Positions 40,713-48,147 of a stretch of DNA of 64,000 bases are shown in pieces. Source of the stretch: Enterococcus hermanniensis (GTDB lineage Bacteria > Bacillota > Bacilli > Lactobacillales > Enterococcaceae); contig NZ_JXKQ01000002.1 of assembly GCF_001885945.1 (NCBI RefSeq), positions 62,001 to 126,000 on the forward strand, in the 5' to 3' direction. The notes under the pieces are model-generated. The model worked only from the letters and a program-made list of their open reading frames with translations. It had not been told where the DNA came from and did no database searches. Position 1 is the first letter of the stretch. The number at the start of each line of letters is the position of its first letter. A program made the translations under genes and the position numbers.

Positions 40713-42062
40713 TTATGAATTTGAACGCTTTTTATTTTTGCGAGCGCCGCGTTCTTCTTGACGACGTGATTGACGACGTTTTTGTTTATTTGATTCAGAA
40801 ATTGCACGATCAATTTTTTTCTTATAACCCGGTTTGATTTTTTTCTTCGATTTCTTAACTAAACCGATCAACGTCGGATCTAGTTCGTCTTTTGATTTTT
40901 CACGTTTTTTACGACGGTTACGATCATATGTGTCTAAGATCTCACCATTTTTGATTTCTTTTGGTTGGAAAGTAACTCCTAGATTTTCAATCATACTTAC
41001 GCTGTTTTCATCGCTTGGGCTGTATAAGGTGATTGCCGTTCCGGACATGCCGTTCCGGCCTGTTCTACCGACACGATGGATAAAGAAATCTAAATCTTGT
41101 GGAATCTCTGCATTGATTACGTGAGACACTCCTTCAATATCGATACCACGAGCGGCTAAATCGGTTGCTACTACATATTGATATTCTAGGTTTTGGACTT
41201 GACGCATCACCCGTTTACGTTCACGCGGGGTAATTCCTCCATGAATCTTAGCAACTTTCATTCCCTTAGCTTTTAAATAGTCGCTGATTTCATCGACATT
41301 TTGTTTTGTATTAGCAAAAACGATAGCTAAATAGGGTTGACCAATCGTTAATAATTCATAAATCAAACGGTTTTTATCTTTTCCTTTAGTTGGTAATAAC
41401 CAATTCTCGATCGTGTCTGAGATTACGGCTTTTGATTTAATTTCTTCAATTACGGGATTTTCCATGTATTTTAATAAGAATGGACGTAACTTCTCTGGAA
41501 TAGTTGCTGAGAAAACCAGCATTTGTAAATGTTTTGGCAAGTGTCCCGCAATTTGATCGACTTCATGTAAGAAGCCCATATCCAATGTCATATCCGCTTC
41601 ATCAATCACAAAATAATTTGCCGTATGAACTTTTAACGCCTGTTCATTCATCATATCTAAAATACGTCCTGGTGTCCCAATAACAACGTGAGGTTGGCGT
41701 GCACCTAATTTGTCTATTTGGCGTTGTTTATCTGTTCCGCCGACAAAGTTTGTCACTCGGATTTCTTCTGGTGAAAATTGTGCGATTTGAACAGCTGCTT
41801 GATAAATTTGAGTTGCTAATTCACGACTAGGCGCTGTAATCAAAATTTGTACTTCATCTTTTTTAGGATCAACCTTATCCATTAATGGTAACAAGAATGT
41901 ATGCGTTTTGCCGGAACCTGTTTGTGATTGACCGATTACGTTTTTCCCTTTTTTGATTAGGGGAATTAATTTTTCTTGAACCGCAGTTGGTTCAGTAAAA
42001 CCTTTATCCTTAATTGACTCAAGAATAAATGGTTGAAAATTGAATGATTCAAAAGTTCGCAT
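40713..42062 (-). CDS. cshB: DEAD-box RNA helicase, CshB-like
   Basis: A 449-residue ATP-dependent RNA helicase. The motifs in order are FNFQPFILESIKDKGFTEPTAVQ (Q motif), SQTGSGKTHTF (I), APSRELA (Ia), GTPGRILD (Ib), VIDEADMTLD (II, DEAD), FSATIP (III), VFANTKQ (IV), ATDLAARGIDI (V) and HRVGRTGRNG (VI). A basic tail (KKSKKKIKPGYKKK, then KRRQSRRQEERGARKNKKRS) binds RNA. Such helicases assist ribosome assembly and cold growth. It overlaps the VanZ-RDD gene by 14 bases. Confidence 0.93.
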   Translation of the reverse strand: MRTFESFNFQPFILESIKDKGFTEPTAVQEKLIPLIKKGKNVIGQSQTGSGKTHTFLLPLMDKVDPKKDEVQILITAPSRELATQIYQAAVQIAQFSPEEIRVTNFVGGTDKQRQIDKLGARQPHVVIGTPGRILDMMNEQALKVHTANYFVIDEADMTLDMGFLHEVDQIAGHLPKHLQMLVFSATIPEKLRPFLLKYMENPVIEEIKSKAVISDTIENWLLPTKGKDKNRLIYELLTIGQPYLAIVFANTKQNVDEISDYLKAKGMKVAKIHGGITPRERKRVMRQVQNLEYQYVVATDLAARGIDIEGVSHVINAEIPQDLDFFIHRVGRTGRNGMSGTAITLYSPSDENSVSMIENLGVTFQPKEIKNGEILDTYDRNRRKKREKSKDELDPTLIGLVKKSKKKIKPGYKKKIDRAISESNKQKRRQSRRQEERGARKNKKRSNS

Positions 42063-43212
42063 GTTCTACCTCTTTCTTTAACGTACTAATTGTATACGTT
42101 TGACTCGCTTTATCATGGAATAGGCGGGTTTTTCTTCTTATGAGAGCATACAATAAGTTGAATAGAAATAAAAGTAAAATTCCTAAACTAATAAAACCAA
42201 ATGTCACATAAGCAATGAAAACCGTGTGGTTATCGGTAGATAAATGGGTCATTGTATACTGAAAAATTTGTAATAAACCATTTAATAATAAATAAAATGC
42301 ACTATAACGTTTAACTAAACTAACAAATCGAATATGATTTCGGTCTTTTTCTACGACTTTTATTCGGACGATTTTCTTGCCGAGCGTTTGGCCGTTCCAA
42401 CAATACATAAAAATCATAAAGTAAATGATTACTTCTAAAGCAAACGGCACAAAAGAATAATTTAGCAACACGGTTAACTTATTCGGCAACGGATTTGGTA
42501 CAAGACTCAATAAGGACGTCACTAATCCAATCACAAACCAATCAATCATGAAGGCCACAAAACGGCGTAATAAAGATACTTTTTGACCTTTAGCTAAAGA
42601 TTCTGAATCCAATTCATTTCGTGTTGGTAAAAAGAAAGTGAATAACGGTGCACATAAAAAGCCTAGCGTTCCACCGATCGTATTGTGTAGTAAATCATTG
42701 ACGTCAAAAAGTCGATAGGGTCTCGGGTAAATAAAATATAACCCACTCAACTGAGTCAATTCAAAAAATAAAGAAACACCTAAACTAATCAAAATCGTTT
42801 TTGGTAATGATAATTTAAAGTAATAGCGGCTATAGACCCCTAAAGGAAACAATAACGCGATGTTAAAGACTGGTTCCAAAAAGACACTTTGTTTCATGGC
42901 CGGTAAATAAGTACTTGGATTATTTACTTGAAGAACTGTTTGATTCAAAAAATTGTGCCAAGATTGAAATAAATGTAATTCATATCGCGGCCCTGTCATT
43001 TGAGCCACCACATCAATACTTGGTAAAGGTAAAATCACCAAATAGTAAATACACAGTAGGTAAAAAACAAAAGAATATAAAATCAAACTACGTAATTTTC
43101 CGAGTTGCCCATACTTCCGATAATAATAAATTAAAAATGGTGCAGTGATCAGTAAGGCTAGCAACGGAAAAGTCAACACGGCAGCTTTGATTGGAAATAC
43201 ATAACTACTCAT
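42049..43212 (-). CDS. VanZ-RDD fusion membrane protein
   Basis: A 387-residue polytopic protein. Residues 1-205 are a VanZ-like domain with about five membrane segments and the conserved EPVFNIALLFPLGVYSRYYF, SLFFELTQLSGL and FDVNDLLHNTIGGTLGFL. From about 225 an RDD domain follows (SLLRRFVAFMIDWFVIGLVTSLL; NGQTLGKKIVRIKVVEK; FHDKASQTYTI). VanZ gives low teicoplanin resistance in vancomycin-resistance clusters, but chromosomal VanZ-like proteins like this one are widespread and of unknown role. The start overlaps nothing; promoter in the 43213-43333 gap. Confidence 0.85.
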   Translation of the reverse strand: MSSYVFPIKAAVLTFPLLALLITAPFLIYYYRKYGQLGKLRSLILYSFVFYLLCIYYLVILPLPSIDVVAQMTGPRYELHLFQSWHNFLNQTVLQVNNPSTYLPAMKQSVFLEPVFNIALLFPLGVYSRYYFKLSLPKTILISLGVSLFFELTQLSGLYFIYPRPYRLFDVNDLLHNTIGGTLGFLCAPLFTFFLPTRNELDSESLAKGQKVSLLRRFVAFMIDWFVIGLVTSLLSLVPNPLPNKLTVLLNYSFVPFALEVIIYFMIFMYCWNGQTLGKKIVRIKVVEKDRNHIRFVSLVKRYSAFYLLLNGLLQIFQYTMTHLSTDNHTVFIAYVTFGFISLGILLLFLFNLLYALIRRKTRLFHDKASQTYTISTLKKEVEHANF

Positions 43213-43333
43213 AAACTAAAATCCCTCATCCTAACTAAATTACTCTCCAGCTTTTCAAAACAAGCTAGATTTTTAATAGAGTGTGGTAAAATAGATGCAT
43301 CTTGATTTGACAATTAACAAGGAGGATCCATCT

Positions 43334-43648
43334 ATGCTTAACCCATTTTTTGCATTCGGCGTTCCCGCCGGATTAATGATTATTTATATGATATTCTATT
43401 TTACCAAAAAAGCGAAAAAAACTGACTATCGCCGATTTGTATTGACTTTAATAGCAGTCTTTCTAACAACTTTCAGTTATCAAGTTTACAATTATAGCCA
43501 GTCTGTAGTAAAAATTACCTCCCCAGAAAGCTTTGCTACCAATTTTGGCTATAGCCAAGGACGCTTGATCGTTCCGCTTGTATTAGGGGCTATTTTAAGC
43601 GTGATTAATTTTTACTACTTGTTTCGCCAATTTAGAAAAAAAGAATAA
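43334..43648 (+). CDS. small membrane protein of unknown function
   Basis: A 104-residue protein I do not recognise. It has three hydrophobic segments: residues 4-20 (FFAFGVPAGLMIIYMIFYF), 32-48 (FVLTLIAVFLTTFSYQV) and about 75-95 (LIVPLVLGAILSVINFYYLF), with basic ends. I start at 43334 because AAGGAGG lies eight bases before. An extended -10 (TGGTAAAAT) at 43284-43292 may be its promoter. It is divergent from the VanZ-RDD gene. Confidence 0.75.
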   Translation: MLNPFFAFGVPAGLMIIYMIFYFTKKAKKTDYRRFVLTLIAVFLTTFSYQVYNYSQSVVKITSPESFATNFGYSQGRLIVPLVLGAILSVINFYYLFRQFRKKE

Positions 43649-43664
43649 CAGGAAACCTGTTATT
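43638..43664. terminator. bidirectional terminator
   Basis: AGAATAACAGG and CCTGTTATTCT form an 11-pair stem with a three-base loop (AAA), flanked by A-rich and T-rich stretches; it covers the stop codon of the upstream small membrane protein and the end of the convergent gene. Confidence 0.75.
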
Positions 43665-44007
43665 CTTCTAAATCAAAAAATTGTACTTCGACATTATTTA
43701 TCAATTTCAACGTGTTTAAATCTAGTGTTACCCACTCTTTGGTTGTTGGTTCGTAATGATTATCCTCGAAACACACTTCAATCTTATCTAGTAGTTGATC
43801 CGAACTACCAAAGTCAGCTGCGTTTTTACCCAGCAATGCACTAAGTAATGCTGGATTTTCAATCGAGAAAAAATCTTCTTGATACTTATATAAAATGACT
43901 TGATACGTTTTTAATGGCATTTCACAACGAATGGCAAATACCCCTTCATCTAGGTTGGGTATCTTGTCTAAAACTTCTTTGGGACTCAATATTTCACGAT
44001 GTAACAT
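43660..44007 (-). CDS. conserved hypothetical protein, 115 residues
   Basis: I do not recognise the family. The product is soluble, acidic (many Glu and Asp), with no signal or membrane segment. It starts MLHREILSPKEVLDKIPN with GGAGGAG before the ATG, and the rest alternates strands and helices (VFAIRCEMPLKTYQVILYKYQ; KIEVCFEDNHY; WVTLDLNTLKLINNVEVQFFD). A clean start and terminator suggest a real gene. Confidence 0.7.
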   Translation of the reverse strand: MLHREILSPKEVLDKIPNLDEGVFAIRCEMPLKTYQVILYKYQEDFFSIENPALLSALLGKNAADFGSSDQLLDKIEVCFEDNHYEPTTKEWVTLDLNTLKLINNVEVQFFDLEE

Positions 44008-44111
44008 TCAGAAGCTCCTCCTAACTTGAACACATTATAGAAAAAAAGACTTCACTCTGGAAATAAAACGTCTCGCAAAGAGAATTTGTAAGCATATTAC
44101 TTAACATTTCT

Positions 44112-44756
44112 TTATAATTCCCACTCTTTATAAAATCTTTTTAAAAACTCTTTCATAAACTCCACCCGTTTATTCGCTTCGTTTAATCCTGCAGCTGTAT
44201 TCATCGACAGTGGTAATTTAAACAGTTTTTCATAAAAATGATTGATTACCGTACTTTTTTCACGGTAATCTTTTTTAGTCTTAAACTCTTTTGGTTTTAC
44301 ATTCGGATCATAAAGCGGACTTTCCGTATGACCGCCATAATAGGCTGTCCTTAAGATCCCAATTGCACCTAATGCATCTATTCGATCAGCATCTTGAACA
44401 ATCTTTCCTTCTATTGAAAGATCAACTTTTCCAAATTCAAGTTCTTTAGAATAGGACATATTCTCGATGATAAAAAAGATATCCTGAATATCAGCACTAG
44501 AAAATTCGAGTTTTTTTAAAAATTTTTTAAGGTTTTCTTTTTCACTGTCAACATTTTCTACAACTTTATCATCAATGACATCATGAAGATAACTTGCTGT
44601 TTGGATAAGCGTTGTATCAGTAATCTTTTCTTCAGCTGCCAAACACTTAGCAATCTTCGCTACTCGCTCAACATGATAAAAATCATGGCCACTTCGATCT
44701 TGACCTAATTTTTCATAAGCATATTGACGGACAGCAGCTAATTTAGTTTTCTCCAT
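44112..44756 (-). CDS. HD-domain phosphohydrolase
   Basis: A 214-residue HD-superfamily protein. The metal ligands are visible as SGHDFYHVERVAKIAKCLA (H and HVxRV), ASYLHDVIDDK (HD) and IVQDADRIDALGAIGI (D). The layout fits the YedJ/YpgQ group, which hydrolyse nucleotide phosphates. I start at 44756, within the last codons of the methyltransferase gene (14-base overlap), so translation is coupled. A longer frame to 44882 is a reading in the other gene. Confidence 0.9.
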   Translation of the reverse strand: MEKTKLAAVRQYAYEKLGQDRSGHDFYHVERVAKIAKCLAAEEKITDTTLIQTASYLHDVIDDKVVENVDSEKENLKKFLKKLEFSSADIQDIFFIIENMSYSKELEFGKVDLSIEGKIVQDADRIDALGAIGILRTAYYGGHTESPLYDPNVKPKEFKTKKDYREKSTVINHFYEKLFKLPLSMNTAAGLNEANKRVEFMKEFLKRFYKEWEL

Positions 44757-45909
44757 CTGTCCGAGGTTTTCTTGGGGGTCTTTCGCCCCAATACTGGAAT
44801 AGATCGGTACGGATCGCACCATTATACAGTTTGCGTTTTTTCGTAGCTTTTGCACCATAGAATTCTTCAAAAGCCAAGTCACTAGTCAGAATATACTTAC
44901 TCCAAGTTTTTAACGGACGGAAGACATCTCCCATCTCACGATACAAGATGCGCACTTGTTCTTCTTCGCCCAAACGTTCTCCATAAGGCGGATTAGCAAC
45001 AATGACGCCATAATCTTTTTCGGTTTTAAAATCTTTGACTGCTCGTTGTGTAAAAGTAATTGAATCCCCTAATCCAATTTCTTCGGCATTCGCACGAGCA
45101 ATTTCGACCATCCGACCGTTGATATCTGATCCAGCAATGTCTAATTCGATATCATAATCGGCTGCTTCATCCGCTGCAGCTCGAACTTTTTCAAAAACTT
45201 TAGGATCAAACCAATCCCAAGCTTCGCAAGCAAATTCACGATTAAATCCAGGGGCGATATTATGGCCAATCAATGCTGCTTCAATACACAAAGTACCGGA
45301 ACCACAAACTGGATCATAAAATGGACGGTCTTTACGCCAATTTGTCAGCATCACTAAAGCGGCTGCCATATTTTCTTTCAAAGGAGCGCCCCCTTTTTCT
45401 AAACGGTATCCTCGTTTAAAAAGACTTGGCCCCGTCGTATCGATTGTCAATACTACATGGTCTTTTAAGAGTGCCACTTCTAGCTGAAAGAAAGCGCCCG
45501 TTTCAGGTAATGGTACTCGTGATGGTCGGTGGTACACTTCGCGTAATCGTTCAACAATTGCTTTTTTAGTGATTGATTGACAATCAGGCACGCTGTAAAG
45601 TTTTGATTTGATTGAACGTCCGGCTACGGGGAATTCAGCATCCATTGGCAAAAAATCTTCCCATGGGATCGCTTTGACTTTTTCAAACAGTTCATCAAAA
45701 GTGAACGCGTCAAATTCGTCGACGATAATTTTTACACGATCCGCTGTTCGTAACCAAAGATTTGCTGTGGCAATCGTTTCTAAATCCCCTTTAAAACGGG
45801 CACGACCATTTTCTACTTGGCAATCAATGCCTAAATTCTTTAATTCTTTTCCTACCAATGCCTCAATTCCCGCTGCGGCAGTTGCAATCAAATTATATTG
45901 TTTTTCCAT
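44743..45909 (-). CDS. THUMP-domain 23S rRNA methyltransferase, RlmL/YpsC-like
   Basis: A 388-residue class I SAM-dependent RNA methyltransferase. The N-terminal THUMP domain (YNLIATAAAGIEALVGKELKNLG, residues 4-26 onward to about 150) is followed by the methylase with DPVCGSGTLCIEAALIG (SAM site), ELDIAGSDINGRMVEIARANAEE and VANPPYGERLG (the NPPY catalytic motif for N2-guanine or N6-adenine). It matches YpsC of Bacillus both in sequence and place next to rnpB. Confidence 0.92.
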   Translation of the reverse strand: MEKQYNLIATAAAGIEALVGKELKNLGIDCQVENGRARFKGDLETIATANLWLRTADRVKIIVDEFDAFTFDELFEKVKAIPWEDFLPMDAEFPVAGRSIKSKLYSVPDCQSITKKAIVERLREVYHRPSRVPLPETGAFFQLEVALLKDHVVLTIDTTGPSLFKRGYRLEKGGAPLKENMAAALVMLTNWRKDRPFYDPVCGSGTLCIEAALIGHNIAPGFNREFACEAWDWFDPKVFEKVRAAADEAADYDIELDIAGSDINGRMVEIARANAEEIGLGDSITFTQRAVKDFKTEKDYGVIVANPPYGERLGEEEQVRILYREMGDVFRPLKTWSKYILTSDLAFEEFYGAKATKKRKLYNGAIRTDLFQYWGERPPRKPRTDGEN

Positions 45910-45975
45910 ATTAGCTCCTTATTCTATATTGACTCTGTAAAAAAGATCCTACATTACCTCAATGATTCTATTCAA

Positions 45976-46007
45976 TAAAAAAACCTTCACAACAAAGTTG
46001 GAAGGTA
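45976..46007 (-). terminator. terminator after rnpB
   Basis: ACCTTCCAAC and GTTGTGAAGGT pair around TTT, with one unpaired base, followed by seven T on the minus strand, directly after the RNase P RNA. Confidence 0.85.
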
Positions 46008-46020
46008 CACCCTGAATTGC

Positions 46021-46403
46021 TGCAATTTTCTGTAAGCCATGTTTTGTACGGCGATTAACTCAGGGAAGTGTAATCGTCGTGGTAATCATCTATCTCCGAC
46101 ATAATGTCGTCTCTTTCATCGTTCATTTCCTTAGAAAAAGCGCCCCTACCATAGTTTGGGTTGCTCGCTCGAGGGGTTTACCGCGTTCCACCATTTTGAT
46201 TTCTCAAAATGCTTCGTCACTGTGGCACTTTCAAGAATACTTAGGCATAGATTGCTCCTTAGCCCTTTTTTCTGCCGTTACTTCCTAAGAAGTACCTTAG
46301 CTTATTTTTTCGCTAAGCACGAACACTACAGACATCTCAGTCTGTGCGAGCATGGACTTTCCTCAGCTTGCGTATAGCAAACCGCGATCACCCGAAAATT
46401 GCA
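46021..46403 (-). ncRNA. rnpB: RNase P RNA, bacillus (type B) form
   Basis: The minus strand contains the hallmark GAGGAAAGTCCATGCTCGCACA (P4 region; here key residues GAAAGTCC and GCUC) near the 5' end and ends with ACAAAACATGGCTTACAG, the conserved 3' P4 partner. The two ends pair as P1 (TGCAATTTTC with GAAAATTGCA). Length about 380 and the ypsC-rnpB-gpsB order are typical of Bacilli. It is the catalytic subunit that matures tRNA 5' ends. Ends are set by P1 and are approximate. Confidence 0.95.
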
Positions 46404-46418
46404 TCACTCATTTTTGTT

Positions 46419-46823
46419 TTAAAATTGACGAGTTTTTTCAATATCACTTTCGTCTTGTGTATAATTTTGACTTAAATCAGTAGAAGCTGTTTGGTTGTTG
46501 GCTTGTTGATCAAGTTTCTTTCCAAATACTTCTCTTTCAAGATTTGATAGGCGTTTTAAAATGTCGAAGTTTGTCACTGCAGAACTCTTAGGCGCAGCTT
46601 CTTTCACACGTGAAGGAGCAGGTTGAGCTTTGGATAGTTGTTCAACTTTTGCTTTCAAACGGTCATTTTCTTCCTTCAACATTAATAAATCTTTGTTATA
46701 GGCCTCATAATCTTTGATTACGTTATCCAAAAATTCATCGACTTCGATTGGATCGTAACCGCGCATTTTTGTTTTAAACTCTTGCTCCAAGATATTATTT
46801 GGAGTATAGATTAAATTCGCCAT
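46419..46823 (-). CDS. gpsB: GpsB, cell division regulator
   Basis: A 134-residue cytoplasmic coiled-coil protein of the DivIVA family. The membrane-binding N-terminal domain reads IYTPNNILEQEFKTKMRGYDPIEVDEFLDNVIKDYE (residues 5-40), then a coiled coil to about 70 (LLMLKEENDRLKAKVEQL), a linker, and the small C-terminal helix NFDILKRLSNLEREVFGKK, which forms the trimer. GpsB brings penicillin-binding proteins to the septum; pbp1a, a partner class, lies 1.7 kb away. GAGGTGG precedes the ATG. Confidence 0.95.
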   Translation of the reverse strand: MANLIYTPNNILEQEFKTKMRGYDPIEVDEFLDNVIKDYEAYNKDLLMLKEENDRLKAKVEQLSKAQPAPSRVKEAAPKSSAVTNFDILKRLSNLEREVFGKKLDQQANNQTASTDLSQNYTQDESDIEKTRQF

Positions 46824-46891
46824 TTTTCCACCTCATTAGCTCTTAACTTAATTTGCTTTCTTATACATTCTAGCCGATATACTTGAGGAAA

Positions 46892-47449
46892 TCAAACACT
46901 ATCACCAAAGTCTGAGTAATTTTCTAGATCATCCATGGTAATTGTAAGCAAATCATAAGAATTTCCCGCTTGAAAACGTTCAACATCTGACAAAAAGAAT
47001 TTACTCTTACCTGGATATTCAGAATCATAGACAACTAAAGCGCCATCAGTGTGTTGCAATAGAAAATGAACATGATTTTTAAATTGGACCGGATTTTGAT
47101 AGGTTTGGTGACTAACTGAATCAACAAAATCAGCACTCTGTACCAATTCATTTAATACTAATTGGTTAGGTTCTTTCCAATTACTACCAAATTCTTTAAA
47201 AGGTAGAATGATCGCCAGTGAAATTTCTGGATAATCTTTTTTTAATTCTTTAATGATCTGCCCAGCCCACATTTCAGTTCCTAAATTTCCACTGATCATT
47301 ACCCATTCAAGCCCATTTTCAATTAAATTGATTAATTCCTTTTTTAAAATATTCTTAATTACTTGTACGCGTGGGTCATTTTCGCTAAAAATTCCTAGCT
47401 CATAGCTTTGATAACCTGTAACATACAACCGTTTTATTATTTCTTTCAT
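46892..47449 (-). CDS. ypsA: YpsA/DUF1273 family protein (SLOG superfamily)
   Basis: A 185-residue protein starting MKEIIKRLYVTGYQSYELGIF with the YpsA signature, then WVMISGNLGTEMWAGQII (Gly-rich nucleotide loop) and GALVVYDSEYPGKSKFF. The SLOG fold suggests binding of a nucleotide-like ligand; Bacillus YpsA is reported to influence cell division. It lies in the ypsA-gpsB neighbourhood as in Bacillus and is divergent from recU. Confidence 0.93.
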   Translation of the reverse strand: MKEIIKRLYVTGYQSYELGIFSENDPRVQVIKNILKKELINLIENGLEWVMISGNLGTEMWAGQIIKELKKDYPEISLAIILPFKEFGSNWKEPNQLVLNELVQSADFVDSVSHQTYQNPVQFKNHVHFLLQHTDGALVVYDSEYPGKSKFFLSDVERFQAGNSYDLLTITMDDLENYSDFGDSV

Positions 47450-47497
47450 TGTTTTTTCCTTACTTTCGCTTAAAAATAAAATATTTCAGACAAAATT

Positions 47498-47506
47498 TGA
47501 TATAAT
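47498..47506 (+). promoter_or_regulatory. extended -10 promoter of recU-pbp1a
   Basis: TGATATAAT is an extended -10 (TG-N-TATAAT) 23 bases before the recU ATG; no good -35 is seen, as is common with this type. Confidence 0.6.
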
Positions 47507-47529
47507 AATGGATAGGAGTGTGATAAAAA

Positions 47530-48147
47530 ATGGCCTTTCATTATCCTAATGGACAATCGTTTCCCCTGAAAAAATCAGCTCAGCAAACGCTGAAAAAAGA
47601 AACAACATTTGCCAATCGTGGTATGCACTTTGAAGAGGCAATCAATCAGAGTAACGAGTACTACTTAACTCATGATAAGGCAGTTGTTCATAAAAAGCCA
47701 ACACCGCTTCAAATCGTCAAAGTAGATTATCCTAAGAGAAGTGCAGCGGTCGTTAAAGAGGCTTACTTTAGACAGCCTTCAACAACGGACTACAATGGCG
47801 TCTACCATGGTTATCATTTAGATTTTGAAGCAAAGGAAACTAAAAATAAAACTTCTTTTCCTTTAAAGAATTTCCATCAACACCAAATTACGCATATGCA
47901 GAAATGCGTGAATCAACAAGCGATTTGTTTTGTTTTATTATGGTTTTCAAGTTTAAATCGTTGCTTTTTCCTTTCTGCAGAAAAACTGATAGACTATTGG
48001 AACGAACAAGAAAATAGTCGGAAATCGATCCCTTTATCCGTCATTGAAAATGAAGCAATCGAAATTGTTCCACAAATTGCACCGCGGATCCCTTATCTAA
48101 TTGCGGTTGAAAAATATCTTGAAAAAAGGAGTCAAACAAATGTCTAA
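47530..48147 (+). CDS. recU: Holliday junction resolvase RecU
   Basis: A 205-residue nuclease that resolves recombination junctions. TFANRGMHFEEAINQSNEYY (about 35-54), TDYNGVYHGYHLDFEAKETK with the catalytic Asp and E-x-K (residues about 88-107), and HQHQITHMQKC are family motifs. AGGAG precedes the ATG. Its last eight bases overlap the pbp1a start, the standard recU-ponA pair of Firmicutes linking chromosome resolution and wall growth. Confidence 0.96.
   Translation: MAFHYPNGQSFPLKKSAQQTLKKETTFANRGMHFEEAINQSNEYYLTHDKAVVHKKPTPLQIVKVDYPKRSAAVVKEAYFRQPSTTDYNGVYHGYHLDFEAKETKNKTSFPLKNFHQHQITHMQKCVNQQAICFVLLWFSSLNRCFFLSAEKLIDYWNEQENSRKSIPLSVIENEAIEIVPQIAPRIPYLIAVEKYLEKRSQTNV

Noticed and set aside
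44757-44882. N-terminal extension of the HD hydrolase to 44882
   Set aside because: The extra residues are an out-of-frame reading of the methyltransferase gene end.
46079-46377. Two plus-strand frames of 69 and 73 codons
   Set aside because: They lie wholly opposite the RNase P RNA.
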